Assembly: GCF_016424485.1 (NCBI RefSeq)
Contig: NZ_JAELUP010000014.1
Location: forward strand, 1-64,000
Length of the DNA stretch: 64,000 nt
Direction: 5' to 3'
Source of the DNA: Paenibacillus roseus
GTDB lineage: Bacteria > Bacillota > Bacilli > Paenibacillales > Paenibacillaceae
The position numbers were made by a program, and so were the translations under genes. Shown piece after piece: positions 1-9,193 of the stretch (position 1 is the stretch's first letter; the number at the start of each line of letters is the position of its first letter). The notes below the pieces were generated by a model that had not been told where the DNA came from, ran no database searches, and saw only the letters and a list, made by a program, of their open reading frames with translations.

Positions 1-32
1 GACCAGTACTAATCGGTCGAGGGCTTATCCTA
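1..32 (+). rRNA. 23S rRNA, 3' end only (partial)
   Basis: The first ~30 bases match the conserved 3' terminus of bacterial 23S rRNA (CAGTACTAATCGGTCGAGG), so the window starts inside an rRNA operon. The exact end is approximate. No 5S-like sequence is found in the ~97 bases before the first tRNA. Confidence 0.85.
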
Positions 33-128
33 TAGACTTTAGCTAAAGCAAATGATTCATACACTTTCGCATCCAGTTTTCAAGGTGTAAATTGCTTGGT
101 TCCATTTTGATTGGACAAGCCTAAATGT

Positions 129-205
129 GGCGGCATAGCTCAGCTGGCTAGAGCGTACGGTTCATACCCGTGAGGTCGGGGGTTCGATCCCCTCTGCCGC
201 TACCA
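129..205 (+). tRNA. tRNA-Met (CAT), elongator
   Basis: Full cloverleaf of 77 nt with anticodon CAT, acceptor arms 129-135 and 195-201, T-loop GTTCGATCC and encoded CCA at 203-205. The body is that of a Bacillales elongator tRNA-Met rather than the initiator. It is the first tRNA of a five-gene cluster downstream of 23S. Confidence 0.95.
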
Positions 206-214
206 ATTTCATAA

Positions 215-290
215 GGACGCTTAGCTCAGCTGGGAGAGCATCTGCCTTACAAGCAGAGGGTCGGCGGTTCGATCCCGTCAGCGTCCACCA
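215..290 (+). tRNA. tRNA-Val (TAC)
   Basis: Cloverleaf of 76 nt. The anticodon loop CTTACAA gives TAC, the acceptor arms are GGACGCT and AGCGTCC, and CCA is encoded at 288-290. It sits 9 bases after tRNA-Met, so the two are probably co-transcribed with the rRNA. Confidence 0.95.
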
Positions 291-327
291 TCTATATTTT
301 TTTGTCTTTTTTGGGCAAAATCATTGC

Positions 328-404
328 GGAGCTGTGGTGTAGAGGCCTAACATGCCTGCCTGTCACGCAGGAGACCGCGGGTTCGAATCCCGTCAGCTCC
401 GCCA
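328..404 (+). tRNA. tRNA-Asp (GTC)
   Basis: Cloverleaf of 77 nt with anticodon loop CTGTCAC (GTC), acceptor arms GGAGCTG and CAGCTCC, T-loop GTTCGAATC and encoded CCA at 402-404. Third tRNA of the cluster. Confidence 0.95.
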
Positions 405-410
405 TTTTAA

Positions 411-486
<76 letters not shown>

Positions 487-499
487 TGTCTTTCAGCAA

Positions 500-575
500 G
501 AGCCATTAGCTCAGTTGGTAGAGCACCTGACTTTTAATCAGGGTGTCGAAGGTTCGAGTCCTTCATGGCTCACCA
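500..575 (+). tRNA. tRNA-Lys (TTT)
   Basis: Cloverleaf of 76 nt with anticodon loop CTTTTAA (TTT), acceptor arms GAGCCAT and ATGGCTC, and encoded CCA at 573-575. Last gene of the rRNA-tRNA transcript; an intrinsic terminator follows at once. Confidence 0.95.
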
Positions 576-587
576 GTTTACAATCAG

Positions 588-617
588 AACCCGCGATTTT
601 ATCGTGGGTTTTTTTGT
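588..617 (+). terminator. Rho-independent terminator of the rRNA/tRNA operon
   Basis: The stem AACCCGCGAT / ATCGTGGGTT has a three-base loop and a run of seven T, starting 12 bases after the tRNA-Lys CCA. This is a textbook end of a stable-RNA operon. Confidence 0.9.
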
Positions 618-1011
618 TGTTTAGGAAATTATGCAACACTAAAGCGTTATACCCCTCATACAATTGATAATACTCTTCTCCCAACAGTAGGAGGAGGAAA
701 CTATCTGTTCGTGTCTATTGCTAGAGGCTGGTGGGGCACCACAAGCCCTTGGAGTTAATTAAAGCTTTTAGCTATTTATTTTAAAGGTGTGTATTAAGTT
801 GATTTTTTAGACTTGATACCCACCTTTTTCCTGCTAATGATTCGTTTTTCAACTTATGAAGACGTTAGTGGAAATCTTCTAATCAGAGCTCAATAATTTC
901 AGTAAAGCCCTTGCGACCCATTAGTCTGCGGGGCGATTTTTTTGTTCTTGTCTTTGATTGAATACATAGATGTCTCGACGATGCCAGGAAAGTGTAAGCT
1001 GAGGCTCCATT
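618..1011. other. Intergenic region with two hairpins
   Basis: I see no credible gene in this ~390-base stretch. It holds a strong hairpin at 783-830 (arms AAAGGTG..GTAT..AAGT and ACTT..GATAC..CACCTTT) followed by T's, which looks like a second terminator. A weaker GC hairpin with a T7 run lies near 905-945 just before the PucR-type gene. A 71-codon reading frame at 543-758 overlaps tRNA-Lys and the terminator and is not convincing. Confidence 0.6.
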
Positions 1012-2178
1012 ATGTTACAATACATAAAAAGCTTTCAACATTCGGATAGGGGCTATGACGAAATGAGCAAAATGGAGTGGAAGGATCAGCTAGAGAAAAT
1101 ACTCGGCTGCACGACACGCTTGTTTCAGATCAAGACAAGCGAGTGGGAGGATCAGGTGGGTTCTTTGTCAGCTGATCCAGCTATATCACCAAGGCCGGGA
1201 AATTCGGCTGTAGTTAATAATAAACTGTGGATTGTAGTGTTTTCAGAGCGACGGAATCTGCAAGTGCTGGAAATTCCCCGTGAACAGATAACAGAAAGGG
1301 AAGAGGCACTGCTTGGTTGGACAATTGTACATTTGAAGCAGACCAGGCAGGAAGTTAACAAAGGCAATGAAGCGGGCGCACAGCTTGCCGAGTTGGGAGA
1401 ATGGATTCAATTTGAATTCGATAGCGGTTCCAAAGGCGCTATTGTGCCGGATCATTTGACTATCGGGGGAAAGCTGTTCTCCGAAATGGTGCCGTTTCTC
1501 CTTGTGAGCGAGCATGTTCCGCCAAGCAACACATATTCAGAGCTTGAAAAGCTGTTAAATTCTTTTTTCGAAGAGGATGTGCTGCTGATTCCGCTCAAAA
1601 CACAGGAATGGCTTATACTGGCGCCCGTATCTCTATTGAGTGAGGGGGATAATGAGGAGCGGGAAGGTGAAGAAGAGACAGTAGAGGAGATGTTGTTCTC
1701 CATCTGTTCCGGGCTTCATGGCATGCTGGCAAGCGAATGGATTGGTGAATGCCACCTTGCGGTCTCTCATCCTGTAATTCCCGCTACTTCTATTATAGAG
1801 ACGTTATCTTTGCTGCAAGAAACGGTGTACTTAGGGCGAAAGTTCCATATCGGGGAAAATATTCATCTGTCGTGGCTGCTGCACTTGGAGAGACTGCTCA
1901 ACAGCATCCCGGAAGCCCAGCGCGCATTGTATATGGAACAAATGCTGAACCGTTCCGACGTGATTATTGAACCGGAGATTCTGATGACGCTGGAGACCTT
2001 CTTTGGACTGGACTGCAATGTTAGCGAAACAGCCAAAAAGCTATATATCCACCGCAATACACTGTTGTACCGACTGGATAAGCTGAAGCAGGAAACAGGC
2101 CTGGATGTACGTGTATTCAGTGACGCTGTACTTGTAAAAATTATTTTACTATTGTACAAAGTGACGAAAAGGAGATAG
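1012..2178 (+). CDS. PucR/CdaR-type transcriptional regulator
   Basis: Protein of 388 residues (371 if it starts at ATG 1063, which reads MSKMEWKDQ and has a GGGGC-type site nearby; the ATG at 1012 has only a weak GAGG). The C-terminal ~60 residues carry the helix-turn-helix typical of PucR/CdaR regulators (SETAKKLYIHRNTLLYRLDKL). The N-terminal part is unlike any sensor domain I can name. It stands just upstream of the MsmX/UgpC-type ATPase gene, so control of sugar uptake is a reasonable guess, but no ligand can be read from the sequence. Confidence 0.75.
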   Translation: MLQYIKSFQHSDRGYDEMSKMEWKDQLEKILGCTTRLFQIKTSEWEDQVGSLSADPAISPRPGNSAVVNNKLWIVVFSERRNLQVLEIPREQITEREEALLGWTIVHLKQTRQEVNKGNEAGAQLAELGEWIQFEFDSGSKGAIVPDHLTIGGKLFSEMVPFLLVSEHVPPSNTYSELEKLLNSFFEEDVLLIPLKTQEWLILAPVSLLSEGDNEEREGEEETVEEMLFSICSGLHGMLASEWIGECHLAVSHPVIPATSIIETLSLLQETVYLGRKFHIGENIHLSWLLHLERLLNSIPEAQRALYMEQMLNRSDVIIEPEILMTLETFFGLDCNVSETAKKLYIHRNTLLYRLDKLKQETGLDVRVFSDAVLVKIILLLYKVTKRR

Positions 2179-2267
2179 TTTTTTTGTAAAGTATGTGCAT
2201 AGTCATTCGCACAGGTCTGAGATAAGATAGGAATATAATAAAACCAATTGTTTAGGGGGAAATATAA

Positions 2268-3392
2268 ATGGCAGGCGTACGTTTAGAACATGTCTACAAA
2301 AAATATCCCGGTTCCGATAAGGCTTCTGTTACTGATGTTAATTTGGACATTAAAGACAAGGAGTTTCTTGTTTTGGTTGGACCGTCCGGTTGCGGGAAAT
2401 CGACTACACTTCGGATGATTGCAGGTCTGGAAGAAATCTCTGAAGGTAAACTGTTCATTGGCGAGCGTCTTGTTAACGATGTTGCTCCTAAAGATCGTGA
2501 TATTGCAATGGTATTCCAATCCTATGCTTTGTACCCGCACATGAACGTGTACCAAAACATGGCGTTTGGTTTGAAATTGCGTAAATTCAAAAAAGCAGAC
2601 ATCGACAAGCGTGTTCGTGAAGCTGCTAAAATTTTGGACATCGAGCATTTGCTTGATCGTAAACCAAAGGCACTTTCCGGTGGTCAGCGTCAACGGGTTG
2701 CCTTGGGCCGTGCGATCGTTCGTGAGCCGCAAGTATTCTTGATGGATGAGCCGCTCTCTAACTTGGATGCCAAGCTGCGTGGACAGATGCGTGCTGAGAT
2801 TACTAAACTCGCTAAGCGTCTTGAGACAACTGTTATCTACGTAACGCATGACCAGGTTGAGGCGATGACGATGGGTGACCGTATCGTTGTTATGAAAGAC
2901 GGTTTCATTCAACAATCTGCTTCCCCTGAAGAGCTGTATAACCATCCGGTTAACATTTTCGTAGCTGGCTTTATCGGTTCCCCGTCCATGAACTTCATCA
3001 GAGGTACACTGACGGAAAAGGGTGGTTCCGTTAACTTTAAAACAACTGGAATCGACGTTGCGTTCCCAGAAGGCAGAGCAAAAATCATCCGTGAGAAAGG
3101 TTATGTGGGCAAAGAAGTAATCATTGGCATCCGTCCTGAAGACCTGCATGATGAGCCTGTATTTCTGGAAGCTTCTCCAGCAACAATCGTAACTGCTTTG
3201 GCAGAGGTTGTTGAGAACCTGGGTTACGAGAAAAACATTTACCTGAACGGTTTGGGCAATGACACTGTAATCGGCCGTGTTGATGGACGTTCTACAATTA
3301 AAGAAGGCTCCAACATCAAGCTTGCTATCGACATGAACAAAGTTCATCTGTTCGATACTGAGAATGAGTTGAGTATTCTCCTGCACAACTAA
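2268..3392 (+). CDS. msmX: ABC transporter ATP-binding protein, MsmX/UgpC family
   Basis: Protein of 374 residues with Walker [10 protein letters not shown] (about 38-46), Q-loop region [10 protein letters not shown], signature [15 protein letters not shown], Walker [17 protein letters not shown] and H-loop THDQVEAM. After residue ~235 comes the C-terminal OB-type regulatory domain of the MalK/MsmX/UgpC class. Such proteins power several carbohydrate importers in Bacillales and are typically encoded alone, as here. The site GGGGGA precedes ATG 2268. Codon use is strongly biased, with few rare codons, suggesting high expression. Confidence 0.9.
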   Translation: MAGVRLEHVYKKYPGSDKASVTDVNLDIKDKEFLVLVGPSGCGKSTTLRMIAGLEEISEGKLFIGERLVNDVAPKDRDIAMVFQSYALYPHMNVYQNMAFGLKLRKFKKADIDKRVREAAKILDIEHLLDRKPKALSGGQRQRVALGRAIVREPQVFLMDEPLSNLDAKLRGQMRAEITKLAKRLETTVIYVTHDQVEAMTMGDRIVVMKDGFIQQSASPEELYNHPVNIFVAGFIGSPSMNFIRGTLTEKGGSVNFKTTGIDVAFPEGRAKIIREKGYVGKEVIIGIRPEDLHDEPVFLEASPATIVTALAEVVENLGYEKNIYLNGLGNDTVIGRVDGRSTIKEGSNIKLAIDMNKVHLFDTENELSILLHN

Positions 3393-3457
3393 TTTTTCTT
3401 GTGCAAGCAGGTTCTTTCATCAAGAGAGTCCTCAAACTAATAGAGTTTTTGTTCAAT

Positions 3458-3490
3458 ACAAACCCAGTACCGCATAGGTGCTGGGTTTGT
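3458..3490. repeat. Perfect hairpin after msmX
   Basis: ACAAACCCAG and CTGGGTTTGT are perfect inverted arms separated by 13 bases. No T-run follows, so it may protect the mRNA end rather than terminate. Confidence 0.6.
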
Positions 3491-3562
3491 CGCATACGAA
3501 GAGAAAAGGTAATCTGGTTGAGTTTTTATCGAGGCAGACGACTGAACTGCAATTTCAATAAC

Positions 3563-3608
3563 AAAAAAGCGTTGCAAGAACGGCAGACATTGCTTTCAGC
3601 GCTTTTTT
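3563..3608 (+). terminator. Probable rho-independent terminator (A-/T-flanked hairpin)
   Basis: AAAAAAGCG and CGCTTTTTT form a nine-base-pair stem around a 28-base loop that itself contains short complementary stretches. The T-rich 3' arm can end msmX transcripts; the A-rich 5' arm would make it act on the other strand too. Confidence 0.6.
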
Positions 3609-3687
3609 CCTTTACGATGGATACATTGGGAAAAGACGAAAATTGAGTCCCTGGCATCATTGCATGGGCGTGAGGGAGGCCATAATA

Positions 3688-4626
3688 GTGCCCAAAAAGG
3701 TGAAGGTATCTGAACTGGTACAACAGTTCCAATTGGAAATATTAGCGGGAGAGGATGGACTGAGGCGGGGAATTACGGTAGATGATCTGTATCGCCCGGG
3801 ACTTGAGGTTGCTGGGTATTTCAACCATCATCCGATCGAGCGGGTTCAAATTTTGGGGAAGACTGAGCTAGCTTTTCTGGATACGCTGGATAGCGCCGAG
3901 CGCAGAGGGCGCATGGAAAAGCTTTGTGATGATGCAACCCCTTGTATCATTATTACCCGCGGCCAGGAAGTTCCGCAGGAGCTTCTGGATGAGTCGGACC
4001 GCAAGCAGCTGCCGCTGCTGCGCAGTCAAATCGCAACGACACATCTGATCAGCCGGATTACAAATTTTCTGGAGAATCGTCTTGCCCCTACTGCTACTAT
4101 CCATGGTGTCCTGGTCGATATATATGGCATTGGAATGCTGATAACAGGCAGCAGCGGTATCGGTAAAAGTGAAACCGCTCTGGAACTGGTCAAACGCGGA
4201 CATCGCCTTATAGCCGATGATGCGGTAGAGATCCGCCAGATGTCCGACGGGCAGCTTGTCGGTTCTGCTCCTGAGCTGATCCGGCATCTGCTTGAAATTC
4301 GCGGCCTTGGCATTATTAACGCCATGACGTTGTTTGGCGCCGGCGCAGTCCGAACAGCCAAACGAATCAGTGTAGTCATCAAGCTTGAGAATTGGCAGCA
4401 GGAAAAGCAATATGATCGTCTTGGACTTGATGAAGAGACTACGCGCATTATTGATACCGATGTACCGCTAGTCACTGTACCGGTACGTCCTGGACGAAAT
4501 CTGGCCGTTATTATTGAGGTCGCCGCCATGAATTTCCGCTTGAAGCGTATGGGCTATAATGCAGCACTGCAATTTACGAATAAGCTGACGGAGACAATTG
4601 CTGAGGATATGGATGATTATGAGTAA
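3688..4626 (+). CDS. hprK: HPr kinase/phosphorylase
   Basis: Bifunctional enzyme that phosphorylates HPr-family proteins on Ser46 and removes that phosphate, the sensor arm of CcpA-dependent carbon catabolite control. Starting from GTG 3688 (GAGGGAGG eight bases before) it is 312 residues, the family length; longer upstream starts lack a site. Walker A GSSGIGKS lies at about 154-161 and the HPrK/P signature [20 protein letters not shown] begins near residue 202. It heads a tight cluster with lgt and ppaX, as in Bacillus. A possible target, an HPr with both His15 and Ser46, is encoded at 22474. Confidence 0.95.
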   Translation: MPKKVKVSELVQQFQLEILAGEDGLRRGITVDDLYRPGLEVAGYFNHHPIERVQILGKTELAFLDTLDSAERRGRMEKLCDDATPCIIITRGQEVPQELLDESDRKQLPLLRSQIATTHLISRITNFLENRLAPTATIHGVLVDIYGIGMLITGSSGIGKSETALELVKRGHRLIADDAVEIRQMSDGQLVGSAPELIRHLLEIRGLGIINAMTLFGAGAVRTAKRISVVIKLENWQQEKQYDRLGLDEETTRIIDTDVPLVTVPVRPGRNLAVIIEVAAMNFRLKRMGYNAALQFTNKLTETIAEDMDDYE

Positions 4627-4651
4627 TTAATAGTAAAGGAGTCCGGTATTC

Positions 4652-5716
4652 ATGAACTTGTTGAAACTTAATCCGGTTGCGTTTCATTTAGGGCCAATCG
4701 CCGTCAACTGGTATGGTATTATCCTTGGCTCGGCCGCGCTGATCGGCCTGTTGCTTGCAATTAGAGAGGGCAAGCGATTCGGGCTGTCTCCGGACTTCTT
4801 CATGGATTTACTGCTCCTTGGCGTGCCGTCGGCAATTATAGGGGCGAGAATTTATTATGTCGCTTTCAAATGGGACGAGTATAAAGGCAATTTTGCCGAT
4901 GTCTTTAAAATATGGAATGGCGGTATTGCGATATATGGAGCTTTGATCGGAGCGTTTATATGCGGCTTTTTCTATTTTCGCTATAAAGGCTACAGTTTCT
5001 TGCGCCTGGCGGATATTTGTGCGCCGTCGCTAATAGCCGGTCAGATGGTTGGCCGCTGGGGCAACTTTGTGAATCAGGAGGCATATGGCGGGCCAGTCCA
5101 AGAGAGTTTTCTGAGAAACACGCTTCATTTACCCGACTGGATCGTTAATCAGATGGAGGTTGCCACAGGTGTATTCCATCATCCTGCGTTTTTATATGAA
5201 TCGCTGTGGAGCTTGCTGGGATTGCTGTTAATGTTTATATTGCGTCGTCAATCATTTCTGCGTACGGGCGAACTGCTAATGTTCTATTTTATCTGGTATT
5301 CCGTCGGCAGATTCTATATTGAGGCGCTGCGTACCGACAGTCTGGCCTTCCAAGGTCCGGCCTGGTTGGAAAGCTTGGTAAACGGACTCTGGTCGCCGAT
5401 GACGGCAGTGTTCGAGCAAGGATATCTCAATCCAGCTTACGGCAATGTTCGTATTTCACAAATTGTGGCCCTTATCCTCGTACTGCTGGGCATTGCGTTT
5501 ATTGTGATTCGCAGGGCGACCGGAATGGCTATTGTACGCTACAATGATCCGATTCACTCCACCAAAACTGACAAATCGGAGGCGGCATCAGTAGCAGCTG
5601 CCCAGGCTAAGGATCGCGTTGTCAAATCTAAGGCTCAAGCCGATGCCGATACTGGTGCTAATGCTGACGCTGACGCGAATGCCGATGCCGATGCAAGTCC
5701 TCCAACTGACAAATAA
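4652..5716 (+). CDS. lgt: Prolipoprotein diacylglyceryl transferase
   Basis: Integral membrane enzyme that moves diacylglycerol from phosphatidylglycerol to the lipobox cysteine of prelipoproteins. The signature GRWGNFVNQEAYG is at about 134-146 and seven hydrophobic segments are visible. At 354 residues it is longer than the usual ~270-290: after the last membrane segment there is a hydrophilic tail that ends in an Ala/Asp repeat (ADADTGANADADANADADA). AAGGAG precedes ATG 4652; ppaX follows after 24 bases. Confidence 0.95.
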   Translation: MNLLKLNPVAFHLGPIAVNWYGIILGSAALIGLLLAIREGKRFGLSPDFFMDLLLLGVPSAIIGARIYYVAFKWDEYKGNFADVFKIWNGGIAIYGALIGAFICGFFYFRYKGYSFLRLADICAPSLIAGQMVGRWGNFVNQEAYGGPVQESFLRNTLHLPDWIVNQMEVATGVFHHPAFLYESLWSLLGLLLMFILRRQSFLRTGELLMFYFIWYSVGRFYIEALRTDSLAFQGPAWLESLVNGLWSPMTAVFEQGYLNPAYGNVRISQIVALILVLLGIAFIVIRRATGMAIVRYNDPIHSTKTDKSEAASVAAAQAKDRVVKSKAQADADTGANADADANADADASPPTDK

Positions 5717-5740
5717 GGATGGAGACAAGGAGAGCTAGAG

Positions 5741-6412
5741 TTGAAAACATCAATTAAGACCGTCCTTTTAGATCTGGACGGAACCATTTTAGATACCAAT
5801 GAACTGATCATTCAATCGTTTCTGCACGCTCTAAAGGAAGTGGCTCCAACGGAGTTTGCCAGAGAACAACTGATTCAAAGTATGGGTTTGCCGCTTCAAG
5901 TACAGTTGCAGCGATTTTCCGGTTTGGAGGATGTCTCCCATTTGGAGGCAGCTTACCGAGTCCGCAATCGGGAGCTTCACGACGAACTGGTCTGTCTGTT
6001 CCCGAATGTGCTGGAGGTTATTGAGTCGCTTCATCAGGCAGGTATCCAGATTGGCGTAGTGACGACCAAGGTTAGGATGTCCACGGAGCGCAGTCTGAAA
6101 TTTTTGCAGGTTCCGGATGTTTTTGGGGCCGTGATTACTGTAGAGGATGTTGTTCATCCAAAGCCGCACCCGGAGCCGGTTCTGAAAGCGCTGGAGCGGC
6201 TTGGAGGGGACCCAGGAAGTACATTAATGGTTGGAGACAGTCCGGTAGACATGATGTCCGCCGTCAGTGCCGGGGTCATCCCTGTAGGTGTTGCCTGGTC
6301 ATTGAAAGAGGAGGCCTTGCTCTGGGAGGCAGGGGCGCGTTTCATGCTAAATGACATGCGTGATTTATACGAAATCATTGGATTGGAGCGGGAGCCGCTT
6401 GCGAAAAGTTGA
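5741..6412 (+). CDS. ppaX: Pyrophosphatase PpaX (HAD superfamily)
   Basis: HAD hydrolase of 223 residues. Motif I is DLDGTILDT (about 11-19), the motif II region is GVVTTK, the lysine motif is HPKPHPEP and motif IV is GDSPVDM. In Bacillus PpaX hydrolyses the pyrophosphate released when HprK dephosphorylates Ser46-P HPr, so the neighbourhood with hprK fits. The start is TTG 5741, preceded by a GGAGA site. Its 3' end overlaps or abuts the acetyltransferase gene. Confidence 0.9.
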   Translation: MKTSIKTVLLDLDGTILDTNELIIQSFLHALKEVAPTEFAREQLIQSMGLPLQVQLQRFSGLEDVSHLEAAYRVRNRELHDELVCLFPNVLEVIESLHQAGIQIGVVTTKVRMSTERSLKFLQVPDVFGAVITVEDVVHPKPHPEPVLKALERLGGDPGSTLMVGDSPVDMMSAVSAGVIPVGVAWSLKEEALLWEAGARFMLNDMRDLYEIIGLEREPLAKS

Positions 6413-6905
6413 GCGATATCCGGTAGAAGGCCCGAATGCATTGTGGCAAGTATATAGAACCGTCAGCCCTTGGAAGGCTGTGCGCAATTTTATTTTCATT
6501 CAGATAGCCCGTTATTGTCCGATTCTCCCGGTCAAGAATTGGATATATACAAAGGTGCTGGGGATGAAGGTGGGGAAGCATACGGCCTTTGCGCTCATGG
6601 TTATGGTCGACGTGTTCTTTCCGGAACGAATTGAAGTGGGCGAGAATACAATTATCGGCTACAACACGACAATTCTCACGCATGAGTATTTGATCAAGGA
6701 ATATAGGCTCGGAAACGTGAAGATTGGACAAAATGTGATGATCGGGGCCAATACAACGATTCTCCCGGGTGTGACCATTGGCGACCATGCAGTCGTAGCT
6801 GCTGGGTCTGTTGTTCATAAGGACGTTGCCCCTTATAGCTTTGTAGGCGGAAATCCGTTTCGCGAGATTGGGAACAGCCGATCCGAGGAAGAACACAGGC
6901 CATAA
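6399..6905 (+). CDS. yvoF: Acyl/acetyltransferase with left-handed beta-helix (YvoF-like)
   Basis: The second half shows hexapeptide repeats ([36 protein letters not shown]), the hallmark of the LbetaH acyltransferase fold, ending with the usual GNPFREI cap. In B. subtilis the gene between ppaX and hisZ is yvoF, and the position matches exactly. I prefer TTG 6399 (168 residues, GGAG just upstream) to the ATG at 6351, which would overlap ppaX by 62 bases. The acceptor is unknown. Confidence 0.8.
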   Translation: MRKVERYPVEGPNALWQVYRTVSPWKAVRNFIFIQIARYCPILPVKNWIYTKVLGMKVGKHTAFALMVMVDVFFPERIEVGENTIIGYNTTILTHEYLIKEYRLGNVKIGQNVMIGANTTILPGVTIGDHAVVAAGSVVHKDVAPYSFVGGNPFREIGNSRSEEEHRP

Positions 6906-6935
6906 TCTAGTCAACTAATTTCAAAAACTGAAACT

Positions 6936-6981
6936 GGATTGCCTCGGCTCGCCATTGTGCCGCCACGGCAATCCTTTTTTT
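6936..6981 (+). terminator. Rho-independent terminator after the hprK cluster
   Basis: GGATTGCC and GGCAATCC pair across a 23-base loop and are followed by seven T. It separates the hprK-lgt-ppaX-yvoF unit from the histidine operon. Confidence 0.85.
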
Positions 6982-7253
6982 GAAATAGTAGCCTTATATG
7001 TGATCAGTGCTTGATTTCTAGCGAGGGGAACGCTGCGGGGCAGAGAATTGTTCCGGTTATAAATGACCTACTGTTTCTGCTTTTAAACGTCCTCTGTTTC
7101 TGTGCGAAACGAAGCTTCTTCTTGTTGCAGCAAGGCAAAGCCGTTAACGCTTGACGAAGCTTATTTTCCATGATAAAGTGAACTAAATCTTTATTTTGGC
7201 AGTATGGTAACTTGTTAATGCTTTAATAAATTAAAGTGATGTAGGTGAACAAT
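6982..7253. other. Leader region of the histidine operon
   Basis: No gene is seen here. I looked for a T-box (AGGGTGG-type antiterminator and specifier loop) and a His-rich leader peptide and found neither. A TTGACG hexamer near 7153 followed 17 bases later by TAAAGT could be the operon promoter, but the -10 is poor. Confidence 0.4.
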
Positions 7254-8477
7254 GTGTCCAAACCAAAAGTATTTGAAAAGCCAATCGGGGTAAAGGATTA
7301 TTTGCCGCATGCCGTTTCCAGGCTGCGCCATATTGAGGGCCGCGTCCTGGCTTGCATGAGCGCATGGGGTTACGAGCAAATTATGACGCCTACTATCGAG
7401 TATTATGATACGGTTGGGGTTGCCAGTTCAACATCTGACCAGAAGCTGTTCAAGCTGTTAAATAACCGTGGTACGACACTGGTGCTTCGTTCGGATATGA
7501 CCTCCCCGATCGCTAGAGTAGCTAGTTCCCTTCTCAAAGATGCGGAATATCCGCTGCGTCTGTCTTACCATTCCAATATATTTAGAGCGATCGAAGAGGA
7601 AGCAGGGCGCGAAGCGGAGTTTTTCCAAACAGGAGTAGAGTTGATCGGGGATGCTTCCGCTGAAGCGGATGCTGAGGTCGTGGCGTTGTCGATTGCTTCG
7701 CTGCAAGCGGCCGGGGTAGAACGATTCAAGATTGCGGTTGGGCATGTGGGCTTTCTGAACGGACTGCTGGAGGAGACGCTAAGCGGTCAGTCTGAAGCGC
7801 AGGAACAGTTGAAGTCCTGCCTGCTGCGCCGTGATTATGTCGGCTACCGTGAGCAGCTTCGCCAGCTTCAACTGAGCACAGAATTGGAGCGTGGTCTGGA
7901 GGGCATTCTCCGGCTGCGGGGCGGTCAGGAAATTTGCGAGCAGGCGCTGGAGTTCAGTGCCAATGAGACAGCCAAAGCCTCAATTCGCCACTTGTGCGAA
8001 GTTTGGGATGTGCTGAAGGCTTACGGCGTGTGCGAGCATGTACTTATCGATCTGACGATGATCGGAGATTTCTCGTATTATACGGGCATGACATTCGAAG
8101 GCTATGCGGCGGATCTCGGATTTCCTGTCGCAAGCGGAGGACGCTATGACAATCTGCTGAGCCAGTTCGGCAGACCAGCGCCGGCGACTGGCTTTGCTTT
8201 GAAAACAACGCGCATTCTGGACCTGGTCCGTTCCGGGCATGGTGAGGAGAAGAAGCGGGTTCTGATCGGTTACGACACACATAGCCGTGAAGGGGCGTTG
8301 CTAGCGGCTGCACGCTATCGTGAGCAAGGGGACGTAGTTGTGACCGAGCGCGTCGAGGATTGGGATAGTTGGGCTCCTGGAGCGGCAGGCGTGGCGCTCC
8401 CACTGACGTACAAGGGCAAGAGCTACTCGGCGGTTGTGCCCTTCCAGAGCAGCCAGATCAAGGGAGGTACTGTCTGA
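7254..8477 (+). CDS. hisZ: ATP phosphoribosyltransferase regulatory subunit
   Basis: HisRS-like protein without tRNA charging activity that pairs with short HisG to form the first enzyme of histidine synthesis. Class II synthetase-like blocks are visible ([12 protein letters not shown] at the N-terminus, [30 protein letters not shown]). Preferred start GTG 7254 (AGGTG six bases before, 407 residues); GTG 7245 is the longer alternative. The stop overlaps the ATG of hisG, so the two are translationally coupled. Confidence 0.92.
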   Translation: MSKPKVFEKPIGVKDYLPHAVSRLRHIEGRVLACMSAWGYEQIMTPTIEYYDTVGVASSTSDQKLFKLLNNRGTTLVLRSDMTSPIARVASSLLKDAEYPLRLSYHSNIFRAIEEEAGREAEFFQTGVELIGDASAEADAEVVALSIASLQAAGVERFKIAVGHVGFLNGLLEETLSGQSEAQEQLKSCLLRRDYVGYREQLRQLQLSTELERGLEGILRLRGGQEICEQALEFSANETAKASIRHLCEVWDVLKAYGVCEHVLIDLTMIGDFSYYTGMTFEGYAADLGFPVASGGRYDNLLSQFGRPAPATGFALKTTRILDLVRSGHGEEKKRVLIGYDTHSREGALLAAARYREQGDVVVTERVEDWDSWAPGAAGVALPLTYKGKSYSAVVPFQSSQIKGGTV

Positions 8478-9124
8478 TGAGCCAGCCGAACATGAATACA
8501 TTAAAAGTAGCGATGCCCAAGGGCAGAATTTACAAGCAGGCCTCCAAGCTGTTCCGTGAGGCGGGGCTGCCGATTCCGAGCGATTTTGATGATACGCGCA
8601 AGCTGGTCATTGAATTGCCGGAAATGGATATGGAGTTCATCATGGCGAAGCCGGTCGATGTGCCGACCTATGTGGAGTACGGCGTGGCGGATATCGGCAT
8701 CGTCGGCAAGGATGTCCTGATGGAGGAAAACAAGGATGTATTCGAGCTGTTGGACCTTGGAATTGCCAAGTGCCGCATGTCTGTAATCGGGCTGCCGGAC
8801 TGGGCGCCATCGATTCATCCGAGAGTGGCGACGAAATATCCGAATGTGGCTTCCCAATATTTTCGGGAGCAAGGGCAGCAAGTGGAGGTCATCAAGCTGA
8901 ATGGCTCCATCGAGCTGGCTCCGCTGATCGGGCTGGCCGACCGGATTGTAGATATGGTAGAGACAGGACAGACGCTGCGTGAGAACGGTCTTGTGGAGAT
9001 GGAGACGATATTTGGGATTACCAGCCGTCTGATTGCCAACCGGGTAAGCTACCGGATGAAGAACGCGAAAATACAAAACCTGTGCGACCTTCTGCATGCA
9101 GCGATCACCGTCCAGCGTGGGTAA
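8477..9124 (+). CDS. hisG: ATP phosphoribosyltransferase, short form
   Basis: Catalyses ATP + PRPP to phosphoribosyl-ATP, step 1 of histidine synthesis. The 215 residues match the short HisG class that lacks the C-terminal regulatory domain and needs HisZ, encoded immediately upstream. [11 protein letters not shown] opens the protein, [11 protein letters not shown] follows, and the PRPP-site stretch is [21 protein letters not shown] 8477 overlaps the hisZ stop. Confidence 0.95.
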   Translation: MSQPNMNTLKVAMPKGRIYKQASKLFREAGLPIPSDFDDTRKLVIELPEMDMEFIMAKPVDVPTYVEYGVADIGIVGKDVLMEENKDVFELLDLGIAKCRMSVIGLPDWAPSIHPRVATKYPNVASQYFREQGQQVEVIKLNGSIELAPLIGLADRIVDMVETGQTLRENGLVEMETIFGITSRLIANRVSYRMKNAKIQNLCDLLHAAITVQRG

Positions 9125-9193
9125 AGAGCCGAGAAGCTTCCGGATCGCTGTAGACGGCCAGGGAAGCTGACAGAGAGAAAGGGGTACACAAAC

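Noticed and set aside
543..758. 71-residue open frame
   Set aside because: It begins inside tRNA-Lys and runs through the terminator; no ribosome site and no family features.
2283..3386. Long open frame on the minus strand of msmX
   Set aside because: Shadow of a highly biased gene; the translated protein is rich in Asn/Phe/Cys with no motif. The same holds for long minus-strand frames across gapA, pgk, tpiA, gpmI and eno.
3401..3646. 81-residue frame after msmX
   Set aside because: Covers two hairpins and lacks a ribosome site.
6982..7253. T-box or His leader attenuator before hisZ
   Set aside because: No AGGGTGG-type core, no specifier loop, and no run of His codons found.
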